A stretch of DNA of 64,000 nt from Rhizodiscina lignyota. Taxonomy: Eukaryota > Ascomycota > Dothideomycetes > Aulographales > Rhizodiscinaceae. Position 1 is the stretch's first letter. Every line of letters begins with the position of its first letter. The translations under genes were made by a program, and so were the position numbers. Positions 20,871 to 33,353 of the stretch are shown here, in pieces. Location: the NCBI GenBank assembly GCA_010015805.1, contig ML978126.1, positions 1 to 64,000 of the forward strand. Reading direction: 5' to 3'. The notes below the pieces were generated by a model. That model worked only from the letters and a program-made list of their open reading frames with translations. It was not told where the DNA came from and searched no databases.

Positions 20871-21979
20871 GTGTGTGATTTGTTTATTAGCGAGCGTTGG
20901 AGACCAGATATTCTTCGTCCTTTCCTAGTAGATACCTAAGGGTATTGGATAGGCATGTCTATTTTGCCGAGTTGTATAGTGACTTACCAGCTTTTTATCA
21001 TGCGGCACAGCGGAAAGACCCGAAAGGATTTTGATGCGGTGAAGAGAAATTAAAGCTTGAGCTGCGATTCGCACCTTTTACATCTAATTTAATTAAGGGA
21101 GATCTAAACTGCTCTGCAATTTATCAAACCAAGCTGATCAATCGTCCATGGAGGAGCTTCGGCTTTACCGAGTTGGTCTTCTCGCCGTGGCTGAGTCGCA
21201 CCGAGCGTCCACGCACCGCCATCTTCAATCCTCTTCCAAAGCGGGACAGCAACAGATGCCAGCTATGACACATTTCAGGATCATGCTTAAGCAAGCTCGT
21301 ACGTATACGGATATGGTGTGTCTTCCTTCGTAACGCACGGCAGGGACAGCTGGATTGAATCCTGACGACGTGCATTTCTCCACCACTCGCCATAACATAC
21401 AGCCTCCTAAGGTATCCCATATATAGATCATCTCTCCTAAACTTCCTTGGCATCTACAGCCTAATATCATCGCGCAGCGTTTAGATTAATCTTTCCCTTC
21501 CTACATACGCCTCAAAGGAATTTGATTCGGAGCTTCGGGCTTAGAGACGCGTCACGCTTCAAACAATAGGTTGCTGCTGCTCCGCCACTGCGTGCTCTGT
21601 TGTAGTACATGCACTTGTTAGTTACACAGAGAAATCAGCTTTGCTTCTCTACTTGCTTTTCCATTACTCTTTTTGGGCTCCATTCCTGCAGGATGGCTTC
21701 TCGTCATTGTGATTCTTCCATTAACCTCACAGCGGCAGAGGTCTTTCACCTGTTAGCTATCTGGATCGTCATGCCTGCTACCCCTATTTCCATCATTAGT
21801 AGAATCGGACCACGATCGCAAAGAGTCTAGGAATAGAAGCAAGCCTGGGTATAAAGAGGCGCCCTCTTGCGTCTAGAAGAACGGACATTCACTCAACTCG
21901 AAACACTTATTCGAATTCAAGTCAAGAATCCATCATAGCACCATTACATGACCATATCATCTAAACGACAATCATCAAC
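20871..21979. other. Intergenic region
   Basis: No gene recognised. The right end is the promoter of the secreted-protein gene, with a TATA box at 21850-21855. Confidence 0.5.
21850..21855 (+). promoter_or_regulatory. TATA box of secreted-protein gene
   Basis: TATAAA lies 130 bp before the start codon, a spacing that leaves a 5' leader of about 100 bases. Most housekeeping genes in this window lack such a box, which fits an inducible gene. Confidence 0.5.
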
Positions 21980-22497
21980 ATGAAGTTCACCACCGTTCTC
22001 GGATGCGCTATGCTGTTTGGCACCGCCGCTCTCGCAACGCCAGTAGTGGTTGAAGAGGCCCGAGAGGTCGCAGAAGGTGAGTCTTAAGCGTTAACGCCAA
22101 AGCGAAATGCGACTGATGAGAGGCCAAGCAGATTATAAAACGCTCGAGAAGAGAACTGGCCATATTGATGTCACAACATGGAAAGGCAACGAATGCGGCG
22201 GCACAAATCAAGGCACCACTCAAGTCGGAACGGGTGGTAAATGCGTTAATATGTCGAACGCCGGATCGTTCTCGGTTGGAGGCTCTTCGGATATTAACCC
22301 TTCCGGCTGCAAGGTCATTCATGTTCAGTACTACCTTAACACGGGTACGTATGTATAACATTAGGGCCTGGTGTCAGACTAACAAAGGTGCAGGTTGCCA
22401 TGGCACGAAGGGTATCACACAAACCGTCAATGGCCACAGTTGTCACGCCTTGTCTCCAAACCAGGGCTCGGCCCACATGGTCTGCAAAGGTTCTTAA
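21980..22497 (+). CDS. Small secreted cysteine-rich protein, effector candidate
   Basis: Three exons (21980-22076, from 22132, and a last exon ending 22497) encode 137 aa. Residues 1-19 form a signal peptide (MKFTTVLGCAMLFGTAALA). A pro-region ends with a Kex2-type site L-E-K-R (Lys39-Arg40), giving a predicted mature protein of 97 residues with six cysteines (54, 70, 92, 105, 120, 134), so three disulfides are possible. The mature part is rich in Gly, Ser, Thr and Asn and has no recognised enzyme motif. This set of traits (size, secretion, pro-peptide, even cysteine number, TATA promoter, gene-sparse surroundings) is typical of fungal effectors and antifungal peptides. I do not recognise a named family. 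Activity, host and toxicity are unknown. Confidence 0.8.
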
Positions 22498-23285
22498 GTT
22501 GAATGAACCCAACTCTTATACGCAACTGGCGATATTACGGAAAGTGAACGGGTCAGTGGCTTTGAAGGACGACCTCGAATATAAGCTCACTAATATGCGG
22601 AGGCTTCTTGGAAGTGTTGAAGGCGACTATGTTAGAGTAGCTCTATATAAACTGTTCGCTCGCGGGAAACTAGCTCCTTCGTGAGGGAGCAGCTTTAAGA
22701 CTACTGAATTTATAAATGTGATGACCTGTATTGAGCAAGGCCACGCATCAGAGAAAAGTCCATGACAGTGCTGCGTACTTTACTACGAAACATATAGTCA
22801 AGGAAGTTTAAGCCAATCCAGACGGAGGATAGATAACATGTTACCAAAGTTGAGAAGTCACAGCATATGCAGGTCAAGACCGCCTTATCTTCAAAGTTCA
22901 GAATCTTTATCATTCACAAACTATCAACTGCTCGTGAAGAAAAGCATTTTGGGGGAATCTCGCAGAGAACAGAAAAAAGGGAGGCATCTCGGCACACTGC
23001 CGCTGCAAAAAGTATACACAAAAACGAGACCGCAAATGCGCAGGCAAGAAAAGCCTCCGCTGGCCGGTGGCCTGAATCGTCAAAGTCGAAGAACATCTTT
23101 GGCTCCATTTCGAGCATCCCATCGATTCGAATCGAATCCCGTTCCCCTCAATCGCAAGTGCATTAACAAGCATCATCATCAGAAGACTCAAAAACCAGTC
23201 TCAAAAAAACCTTTCGCTCATGCTGCTCCGCCAGTCGCCGACTCCACGCTCAGAATCCTAGTCGTACACTTCTTCGGCTCCTAAC
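22498..23285. other. Intergenic region between convergent genes
   Basis: Holds the 3' regions of the secreted-protein gene and of BEM3. Open frames here (for example 22838-23284, plus) have no family motif. Confidence 0.5.
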
Positions 23286-26200
23286 TCACATGCCGCTGCG
23301 ATGCGGACTTCCACGACTTGCGTCTCGGTCGCCCTGTCTCAAGCTCTGGTAGCTCGGTTTGCGCTGCTGGCTCAGCATCTCTGCGATGCTGCCTCCGCCC
23401 ATTGCGCCTTGCATGCCGTATCCTAGCATCTGCATGTTGCTCTCGCGCCTGCTCTTCTTCACATCTCTCGGCGCCTGTCCCGGTGGGGGAGGTGGTTGAC
23501 TCGTCGGGGGCGCCAACGCGCCATTCAAGCTGTTATATGAATCCTGTTGCTGTTGTGCCATCTGCTGCTGCTGCATCGCCATTTGCTGCTGATAGTAGTC
23601 CGCCTGCTGCTGCTGTTGCTGTCCATATGGAACTCCATTCATGCCAGCACTGGGATGTCTCGCCGGAGGACCCTGCTGCATCGGGGCGAAGCCGCCCACG
23701 TTCTGGAAGCTCGTCTGATTGTAGGCCGGCGTCGCAAGGTCGGAGAACATCTGATGTCTCGGGCTTCGGATGCCATCCCACTCGCTCGCAGGAGCCTGCG
23801 GCCTGGCTGCTTCCACCAGCTGCTCACGAACGGGGCTTGCTTGGTCCTCCTGCACCTCATCGCCGTAAATGTCATTGTAGTCGGTCAGGAAGAAGCTGAT
23901 GAGAGGGGTGGGGATGTTGAGGGTCGGTGCGAAGACGATGCTAACGTTGCGGACGTTCATTTTGTTCGTGGCGGACGCGTCGACGATTTCGATGAGGAAG
24001 GAGCAGAGCGCTTGGAGAAGTGCGAGGTTGGGCGCTGGGAGCCGGTGGACGAGGAGGTTGAAGGCGGTGATTTTGGCTTGCCTCTCTTCGAGATCTGCTA
24101 ACCTGTTATTATCGTAAAACTTGTAGATATCAGTGGAGAGAAAAGCAGAAACATACCAAGCGCCTTCAAGAAATCCAGATGCAGCTCCCTCGTCAGTATG
24201 CCCGTTGGCAGCTCTCGCAGATACAGCTTCAGCAAGCTGCCCACAGCGTGTACATCATAGTACTCTCCTTCGAGCAACTTGACATCGCCTTCAGTGTTAA
24301 ACCGGTCTCGCAAACCCTTGATTGTAAGATTGCTTCCACTGAGTCTGAATATACCCTCTTCATGGATTGCTCCTTGCGCCCTCAGATACTCGATACAACG
24401 GTACACGACCGAAGGAAGCGGGTAGTCGATTCCAGCGGGCTGGGTGTACTCGACAGCGTCTGCAAGAGGAACACCGAAGACAGGGTGGCCTGTAGCAAGC
24501 TGTACAGGTTGACTATTCGCCGAAGCACCCGGCTTGTCAAGGTCCGAGGAGGAGCGGCCTCTGAAGCCGGCGAAGATGCTACGTTTCTTGTCCTTGATAG
24601 CCGGAGTCGCAGGAGGCTTGTTGCCCCACATGCTGGCATCTTCGATTTTGACGCCACCTGTGGGACCAGAGATCATGTCTCCATGGATGATAGGATAGGT
24701 TGCGCCGTGCACCTTCTTTCCTGATTGATTCTGCAGTTGGTCGTACGGCTGAGTGAAGCCTGCGTTCAGTGGTGGAGATGGCATTCCTGAGCGGCTCGGG
24801 CCTCTGACAGGCGCTTGCTGTGCGATCATTTCATCGTAGCCCATGCTCTGGAAGACTTCTGTCTTCTCAGTGTCAGGCGTGGAGTGCTTGCTGGAGTCCT
24901 TGCCTCTGGAGCGTGGAGGATTGCTGGAGCTGCCATCGCGCATGTGGAGCATTGTCCTTGCGTCGGGTCGCTGGTTCTCCATTGCGGCTCTGCCCGTCGT
25001 ATGACCTTGGTGGGCCAATGCTTGCGGGGGCGCAGGCGCGCTGGAGATGTCACTTCCCTCTCTCGGCTCGACATACTGCAAGAGCGCATCGACCCACGCG
25101 TCTCTTTCCACGTCGCTCTCGGCGCACAGCACGTGGCGCACTAGGCTCTTCTCGTCCTTCCGCTTCGGCTCAAGCACGAGGAAAGCGTGGCGATACTCGT
25201 TGTCTTCGCCTGCACTGTCGCCAGCGCTTGGACTGCGGTTGTGAAGAACACCACCATTGTTCTGCTGCTTGCCAATTTGCGCATTGGCGAGCTTGATACG
25301 GCCGATTTCTTGTCCGTCAGGCGCATCATAATACGTCAACGAGGTGCCCTCGAGCACAAAGTAGCGTGCCTTCCACCCACCGAAGTTCTTCCCACGCTTG
25401 GTGAGGTAGCCCTCCTTGCGCACGCGAGACCTCAGGCCACTTGATGCAGCGGGTTGGGTAGGTGCAACCGGCTGAAACTGTGGCGCTTGCGGCTGCGCTT
25501 GAGGAGGCACCTGAAGCGTGCTAGAGCCTGCTTGCGCGCTCTCTTGCTCAGGCTCAATGACGTTGTCGCTGAAGAACCTGCACACCTCTACTGCCATGTG
25601 CTCGTTCATCTCTGTGTCAAGCAGCTCGCTGAAATATCCATTCAGAGCTTCTCTTCTCGCATCTATCTTGGCTGGGGCATGTCCGTTGAACAATTCTCTG
25701 TCGGGCAGCTCGGCGGTAAACACTGCCTTCACGTTGTTCAGGAGCATCTGGTGCAGCCTCGCCAATGCAGATACAGTCTTCTCGACACGCCACAACTGCA
25801 CACCGTTTGAACGAGCATAGATGCCCAGTTGGAAAACTGGATCCTCGTCCGGCATAGCGAAGAGCATCGAGTGACGACTTGGTCTCATTCTGCTGGAGAA
25901 CACCGCAACATCAATGCCAGGCAGCGCGTTTGGAGGTAGTAGCAGCCCTGGGTACCGATCATCTACTAGGCCTCTGTACACTGCTGACGGCACCTCATCA
26001 CTCTCCATGCCCTGTTGCGGCTCAGGCTGACTGGCATGGGCCGGTGGAGCCATGCGCTCGACAAGACCCGAATCCTGCGTGTGCGCATGGACCTCTGCTC
26101 TTTGCAGGTGCACATTTCCCTGGCCCAGTGGACTGGTTGGTGGCAGTGGAATCGCCTGCCTTGGCGCTCTCGGACTCAATGGCATCGCCGCGGCGGCCAT

Positions 26201-28624
26201 ACCTGTTCCCACTCCGCTAGGTCGTGGACTCAATGGCGGGGTATTTCCAAATGTCTGCTTGCTGGCACGAGGCGACATTGGTAGTCCCATCGGGGCTTGT
26301 TGATTAGACATTGGTCTTGGTGAAGAAGGCAGGCCTGGCGACATGAGTGGCGGAGTATTGTGGAAGCTACCCACAGAACCACGTCCGCGACCGGAGCCAG
26401 AAGAGTCGGAATTAGCAGGACTGAGTAGTGCGTTGATGCTGCCTGCGGCTTGTGGAGGAGGAAGGCGAGGGCTCGCAGGCAAACCTGCAAATCCCAGTCC
26501 TGAAGAGGCAGCATGGCTTGTGTTACTGCCCTGCGAGCCTGCAGTCGATGGCGAAGTGATGGTAGGCATGCTGGGCTGCGACTGTGGACTTGTTTGTTGC
26601 GAGCTCGACATGCTGGAAGTGCCGTCTTTCTTGGACTTGCTCTTGCTCTTACTCTTGCTCTTCTTTTTCTTGCTTTGGCTGCGCTCCTCGTCACTCTTGA
26701 TGGCAAATTGCGCCTCTCTCAGAGCATCGTCCTCCTCGCGCGTCTTCCTTCTTCCACGCTCGTGCATGACTGGAGGAAGGGGTGCTTGGTTGTCGTCAAG
26801 AGTGTCGTCGTAGTCAGAGTCCGAGTGCTCGCCAGGCTGTTGTTGGTACAAGTGTGCAGATGGCGTTGCGGGCTTGGCGAGATTTAGCGGCGTGGGTGGG
26901 GCCTTGCGCGTGGAGGTTGGAGAAGGTGCGGCCGGGGAAACCGGGGGTGGCGCGTGTGAAGATGGCGTTTGAGGTTGCGCCTGCGGTTGTGCAGACGAGG
27001 CAGGCGCGGGAGACGGTGCGGCAAACGTACCAGCGCCAATGACTGGAGTGGCCTGCGTCAATGAGACGGTCGGCGCATTCGAGTCTCCATGTGGTTTGAT
27101 AGATAAGGGAGCAGGATGTAGATCTGGTGTGAGCGGCATTTGTGAGGTGTTAGTGTTGGTGGTGGGTGGCACGGGCACATTTTGTGTTCCCACGTGCGCT
27201 TGATCTTCTGCAGGCGGCTGCACCGTTGGTGCTTGCGGCTGACTTCTTTGTTCCATATTAGAATTAGTTCGCTGTCTTGTGCTACTGCTTATTGACGTTG
27301 CGTTTGTAGTGCCAAGTTCTTTTGGGGATGGGTTTGACGATCCCTGAGATGCGGTCTGAGACTTGTTCTCAACTGGCGATTCAGACACACTATGCAGGTC
27401 CGAATCGGCTCTCTGCAGAGGCTTCAGAGACGCCTCCGATATGAGCGACTCTCGCCCCACGGTATCTGCGTCACTTGGCGCCGGAGACTGACTGTGTGAT
27501 CGGTCCAGCGCCGAATCGATCCGCTGAACGCCGTTTGGCAGCGGCGGCTGCTGTGCCAAATGTTCTTTCAGCTTCTTCCTGTACCGCTCTTTATCTTTTG
27601 CTACGCGTTCCAGGTCTTTGTTCAGTCCTAGGATCATGGCCCGCTGTTTCTCCACCAGCCGCCACAACTGAGCATTGTGTGTAGTCGTGCTCTGCCTCTC
27701 CTTCCACAGTGACTGCAACGCAGCTTCTATGGAGCCAGCAGACGAGATGTAGGACGCTAAATCTTCTGCCGGCTGCTGTTGGGTCTGTCGAGAGGAAGCC
27801 GGAACTTCTTGAGAAGGTCGATGGGAGTTCGAGGGGGTGGAGCGGGAGGATTGTTGCTCGGAGGAGGATATGGAGGAGACGGCAGAGTCGATTGATGGAT
27901 TACGAGGTGCGGTTGGTCTAGGTTCTTGCCGCGATGGCTTGGTGGGTGGTGCCATCATGGCCATGGCTGTAGGTGTTGCGGGGGGTGAAAGGTCGGAGGA
28001 GGAACTTAGGATAGGTGCGGACGTCTTGCGAGTATCGTGTCCATACGAACGCACAGCTGTGGTTGGCGTAGCTACAGACTCACTCGTGCTCCTTCCCCGT
28101 ATGTCTCCAGAATCGATTCTGGAGGTATAGGAGGCCGTCTCGGCGGCCGGGAGACCATACGAGCGATCGAGTTGCGGGGATCGAGGGGATTCGAGTGCGG
28201 GCGAGTAGAGAGGTGACACTGGCGAACGCGGCGAAGATACAGTGCTCGAGAAGTAGTCGTGTGACAGTCCAGGACTGGAGAAGTACTGCGTAGACGAGGA
28301 GTGCTGCAGCGGACTTGGAGCTGGCTTGCGGCGGCTAGAAACTCCAGCAAGAGCTCCAGCTCCAGCTCCAGCACGAAGGTTCTCCGTCGAAGCAGTGCGT
28401 TGGTTGTTCTCCCTCAGAGCGCGCAGGCTGTCTGCCAATGTAGACTGCGCTTGCAATTGCTGAGCATGCGACCTCGACGTGGCGAGAGTGCTTGGGACAG
28501 TTGAGTACGGATCGAGCCCGGCGGCATTGAAGGCCCCCACAGTGGGACTTGATAGAGGACTCTGTGTGGTCGGCGTGCGGCTCGACGATGAGGCCTGCTC
28601 TTTGCCTCTATTCTGCTTTGACAT
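23286..28624 (-). CDS. BEM3: Rho GTPase-activating protein, Bem3 type (PX-PH-RhoGAP)
   Basis: Two exons (28624-24157 and 24097-23286, 59-bp intron) give 1,759 aa. The first ~850 residues are mostly disordered Ser/Pro/Gln-rich sequence, with one coiled-coil segment around residue 320 (LWRLVEKQRAMILGLNKDLE). A PX domain lies at about 875-1010, a PH domain at about 1066-1185 (EGYLTKRGKNFGGWKARYFVL), and a RhoGAP domain from about 1385 to 1570. The arginine finger is in EEGIFRLSGS (about residue 1426), and the K-L-Y-L-R-E-L-P block is present. The tail is polyglutamine-rich. Bem3 inactivates Cdc42/Rho GTPases at sites of polarised growth, with PX and PH domains binding phosphoinositides. Many antisense open frames over this gene are artefacts of its high GC content. 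Confidence 0.95.
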
Positions 28625-31600
28625 GGGAGGGCCAGGACCAGTGTGTGTTGCGCGAGATGTTTGAGAGATGCCAAATAAAGACCGAAGGTTCTCACGACGA
28701 AAACGGTCGCACCGCGCTCCACTGGGCGCCCACGTTGGCTAGAGGTTGTGTGCGAAACACTTCCTGTTACGCAGTTAGAGCAGCGGCTTAGGCGCTCGGA
28801 AAGTCGAGCAGTAGCCAGGGCAGCTCGTTCACTTTGGCGCCGGAGCAGCGTGGTCAGCACCGGCGATTACCACATTACAGAGGGCCACTGGATCGAGCTG
28901 AGTCGCTGGGACGGCGCAGTGAAGGGCTGAATGTGTCGCTGGGCCTCTCTCTCCTGTCTGTGTGGATGGGTTGCAGTGTTGCACCTTTGATACCGACAGG
29001 GGCCTAAGGAGCCCTTAGGCGGCCTGGCGGGGGTAAGAGTCGCGGACCACTACGAGTCCCGTCCGGAACATGAGATTGAGAGCACGGCTAGCCACGATAT
29101 TCAACCATCATTTCAGCATCCCCGAATCCGAGCTGTCTTCTGATCATGGCACTTGCAATGTGTCCCCTCGAGATGAGCGTATCTAGCATTTGCCATTGCT
29201 GCGGATCAAGTTCAGAGCAGGAGTTACATCAGCATCGCATCTGAGACACTGTCCACTCGAAGAGCTCCAGGGGCTCATTCGTCGATTTAATTGGTTCGTC
29301 TCCATCTGACGATAATATGCGAGTCTTCTGACTGCGCTCGAGACCGCTGGTGATGCGTCCAAGAGGTGAGAGGCTAGGAGCTCCGAGCTTCCAGCCCTTG
29401 TCTGCGATCGTTGGACCATTGGCTGTCGAATCAGGCGACTGTCCCCACATCAAAAAGCCGATCAAACTCTATGTCCTCTGTCCTGATCGACTGCACATCC
29501 GCGCGAAGAGAGATGAGCAGATTTTCCAGGTCCCACAGCGGCCACGGAAGTCTTTAGCTATAGACCAATCGCCCACCTTTTTCCCTCTCCATTCCCTCCC
29601 GTTACGGAGCGCGAGAGAGCAGCCGCTTGAAGTGACCGTTGTCCAGCAAGCACTTAGACTTCTCCTTGATATCAACGCTATTTCGGGTAAGGTTCGCGCC
29701 GTAGCGATAGGTACGTAGTGCCTGCATTTGCGGAGAGGAAAAGATTGGCTGCATTGGTGTGCAACTGTGCCAGCACCGGCAGCCTGCATTGGTCGGCCTC
29801 GCATTGGTCGAGACTCGACTAAGGAGACCACCCACCCAGCACGGCGGATGCGAGCTCCTGTCCCTTCATGATTCATCAAACACCAAGATTCAGCGGTACG
29901 GAGCAGTAATTCAGCTAGAGATGCAAGAAGCCGAGGAAGGAAGTTGAAAATTCCCAGAAATCAAATGAGTGCATTGACAATACAAAAAAAGCTTGCAATA
30001 TGCGCGGCAATAAGGCCACTAGGCTGCGTCTTCTGACCATCGAACGGATTTCCATGTGCCCCGGCAAGCCGGTACCCCAGAAGCGGAAGCTTAATTAGCA
30101 TATTCTTGTACTCACAAATGCCTCAAACATTGTTGAGGGACCGACGTAGAAAAACGTATGTTTAGATTGGAGGTTGGCTAATTTTGATTTTAAAGCAAAT
30201 GATCATGTTTTGATGTCGATCGTCTCGAAATAATGTGGAGTCAGTCCCCGAGAGTGGTGTCTGGCGTCGATAACTATCGCCTTCATCCGGGGTCGGAGAA
30301 TCCTTCAACCTTCTTCCATGACCTCCTAAGGATCCCATTTTTGCAGGGAGCTCTCCTAATCTTCACTTTTGTTACCTGACAAATCAGTCGAGAATATCAT
30401 CAAGATGCACCGTGTGCAACCTGAACCAGAGACGAGTTAATTCCTCGACCACGGGACTTACAAATCGCATATTCAGCAAGAGGGTGCCGCGTCGTAGCAT
30501 GAACGTGGCAGTCGACTAAGCCGAATGACGGGAATAAATCGTGTGCTAGCAAAGAACATAGCAGTCAACTTAGCTCGAATATACAGATGAATTTTGGCAT
30601 CTTGGTGGCATGGCAGTCGACAGAGCGGAATGACGAGGAGGCATCCCCTGCTGGTCATGGATATGGCAATGAACCAAGCAGCGACCGAATGTCGAGTTGT
30701 CGCCTGCTGGCTATGGACATGGTAGTGAACCGGGCAGCGACATAAAGGTTAGTTAACCTACTGATGATGAATATAACAGTCTAGCGGACATATCTGGCAA
30801 TATTGCGGCGAGCAAGCATAAGCTGGTGCTGTATCCTGACAAGAGCATGGGAGCTCACGACTTAACAGTTGGCGTTGCATCGCGGAGCAACTAGCCAAGC
30901 AGTGATGCTAGCAACACGTAGGCCCTAGAAGGAAGGCGGCGTTGGAGACCATGTTCCTGGACTGAATATATTTCACGGAGCCAGTATTGTCGCCATTGTC
31001 CCCAGGTATGTGGCCGTCAAAGTGACCGTGATGCAGCGGCGGTTTGAAAGGCCAACTGAAAGGGCATGGCGTGGACTCGATGCGTCCATTGCTTCGGCAA
31101 TGTCGTATACATGCTGTTCACTCTTCACCTCTCGTTTCTCTTCCTCTTCCGCAATAAGAAAGACCCAACAATGATATGAGGACATACGCAGTTGTAACTG
31201 GCTTTGGCCTTGATTTGCGTTTGCATTTTGGTTTGTGTTGGAGCCATGTTTATGGCTGCTAGAAGGAATAAAATCAGCTACGATCATCATTCCGTCAATC
31301 TAGAGCATGTAAGGACTCGTTGTGTTGCTTTGAACTTCCGTTCTTTTTAATATTTTATCTTGTTAGAGACTCTTTCGAGTTTACTCCGTTAGCTTGTATT
31401 TCTCGTACTAGTGTATTGGTGGATGAGAGCGAAACTTACCAAAAGCAAACGCGTGTTGTGGAGAAGAAAAAGGAGGGTGGGTGAGAGAGTTTTGATGGCA
31501 TGGTCACTCGAGCTACATGTCACGTGCCAAGGAGTGCCAAGCCGCACAAAGGCTCTAAGGAGAACAACAACACCTTCACACTCACACCACATCACAACAA

Positions 31601-31663
31601 TTTCATCGATACAACTACGTGTCGATCTATCTACCCGACTTCTACATCTAATTCCTGGAAGAT
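28625..31663. other. 3-kb gene-poor region with minisatellite
   Basis: The first ~300 bp are the BEM3 promoter and 5' leader. The rest has short open frames without motifs, an AT-rich middle (about 29990-30240), and a degenerate minisatellite (30480-30790, separate entry). No tRNA or rRNA is recognised. Confidence 0.5.
30480..30790 (+). repeat. Degenerate minisatellite, about 5 units of 47-60 bp
   Basis: Units begin near 30482, 30541, 30601, 30648 and 30703. Shared words recur in order: GGCAGTCGAC or GGCAATGAACC or GGTAGTGAACC, followed by AGC(G)G and then GAATGACG or GCGACCGAATG. The best pair is 30648 versus 30703 (CCTGCTGG.. ATGG..ATGG.A.TGAACC..GCAGCGAC), with a period of 55 bp. Older units are more diverged and differ in length. 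Confidence 0.6.
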
Positions 31664-33352
31664 TTGTATCAGGCCCACCTATGCCATAGATGCCTTGGAG
31701 TCCGCAATGGTCCTCAAGACTCCTGGGTCAATTGCAGGAATAAATGCTGGCATTGCGGGAAATCTGTTCATGTCGGGATTCCATGCAACAGGAATAAGTC
31801 TTTTTTTAGATTCTCGCCCAACCAAAGGAAACCTCGCGCAAATGCTCCGCAACACGAGCCGTGGTAATTCATGGAACCTCCCAGAGGCCAGATGGGCTTG
31901 AATTATGTGAAGGGTGTCCTGGAGAAAAGAAGGAATACCGCGCCATCGGAGCCAGAAAGCGCAGAAATGCAGGGGCTGGACAGTCTGGAGGGCCGCAAGG
32001 AAAAGAAACGACTCGTGTATTATATGGATCAGCTGAAATCGCGTATGGAAAGGGGCAAATCTCGCGGGACGAATTAGTTAGCGGTATAGGCCTGCAGCTC
32101 CCACTACAAGAGATTACCCGATCGCAAGAGAAGACCCAGAAGCCAGAGCCATCACCGATGCCCCAACCGATCGTCACGTCAGGCGATGCTGCCGACGCTC
32201 AATTGATATCGTCACTCCGAGACTCAGGTCTAGCGGAGGAGAAGATTCAGGCAATACTCCAAAATGGAAAAAAAGTTGTGCAGGAACGTCGAGTTGCCGA
32301 GGAACGTCGAATTGCAGAGGAAAAAGCCAAACAATTGTTTCGAGTGCGGCTGCAAGCTGCGGGTCTGCCCGGCACGGACGAGATTGTCGACTGAGTGTTT
32401 TCTAAGGCCAGAGCAACGCCATAAGAAAAAAAAGACAAGAAGGAGGAAGGTTAAGGGTAAGGGGAAGGTTAGTCGAAAGTGCAGCAATATCTGCACAATG
32501 CCAGGCAATCCTACAATCCCAAAAAGCTGCCAAGTGGCCGGCCCCCACCACCACCAAGTCCTAGCAATGGCGGTGCCTGTGACAACAGTAGCTCTGGATC
32601 AACGGGCATGACGAGTGCGCAAAATGTGGTGGCAAGACACGTCAACAGTGCAGCCAACTCTGCCGATCCTCGAACTTATAACAGTTCAACCCGCAACATT
32701 TCCATCGTTCCGAGTAGCAAGGACTGGACAGACTTGTGGGAACGAGGATCTTCCTTCTGCGATCAATGAACACGGCGACCTTGACCACCCTATTGGCGGT
32801 GCAGATGAGGTGCACCGGAAAGTGCCGCGGGCTGTCATCGACACGGTAAGTACTGAGGCGTCTGACTCGCGCGCTGTTCATTTTCAACACAATCAAGATG
32901 AATCGAAACCCAGCGATCCTCTGTTTATAAGACAAGATGAAACGCAAGATAGATTCACACCCATACTTCCCAGCGATCTTGGTCACTCTATGAGTGAGGC
33001 AGATGAAACGCATCCGAAAGTACCCCAGGCGTATATTTCCAGCGATCGCGTCTCCTCGTCGTCATCGTCGAGGGAGGCAGATGAAGCGCGTGGGAGAGCG
33101 AAAATTCGCGAGAAATGCCCAGCTCGAACAGCTGCGTCGCATGCCGAAGATCCGGCTACGCAGAGTAATGAGCTGATACGACATGACGCGAAAGGTGCCG
33201 GCGCCGCCCAGCATGGTCACCCGGCAGCTATGATGCCCCAAATGTTTGATTTCATCAACCAATTTGCCAGCAACGCGCTCGCTACGCAGACTCAGGCTAT
33301 GCAGCAAATGCAGCAAATGCAACAAGGGCAGACTCAGGCTCTGAAGCAATGA
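31664..33352 (+). pseudogene. Zinc-knuckle protein gene broken by frameshifts
   Basis: Frame 2 from 31664 encodes a Cys-rich start (HLCHRCLG..W..C) and a good CCHC zinc knuckle (C-W-H-C-G-K-S-V-H-V-G-I-P-C). After a TAA near 31865 it continues with a charged helix (EKKRLVYYMDQLKSRMERGK). Coding character then moves to frame 1 (about 32080-32394: LISSLRDSGLAEEKIQAIL and a Glu/Arg-rich coiled coil), stops, resumes in frame 1 (32495-32769), and shifts to frame 2 (to 33352). The last part has an internal repeat: DLDHPIGGADEVHRKVPRA and DLGHSMSEADETHPKVPQA. The C-terminus has a Gln/Met-rich run. No single open frame or convincing intron set joins all parts. The family is unknown to me; unusual splicing is an alternative to decay. 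Confidence 0.45.
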
Positions 33353-33353
33353 C

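Noticed and set aside
22388-22684. Frame running past the secreted-protein stop with a protein-like tail
   Set aside because: Different frame from the supported exon, no splice partner, no family; likely chance.
23318-28504. Many long open frames on the plus strand opposite BEM3 (for example 23547-24101, 24820-25296, 26343-26813)
   Set aside because: They follow the GC-rich codon structure of BEM3, have no motifs and start at random positions; BEM3 domains are unambiguous.
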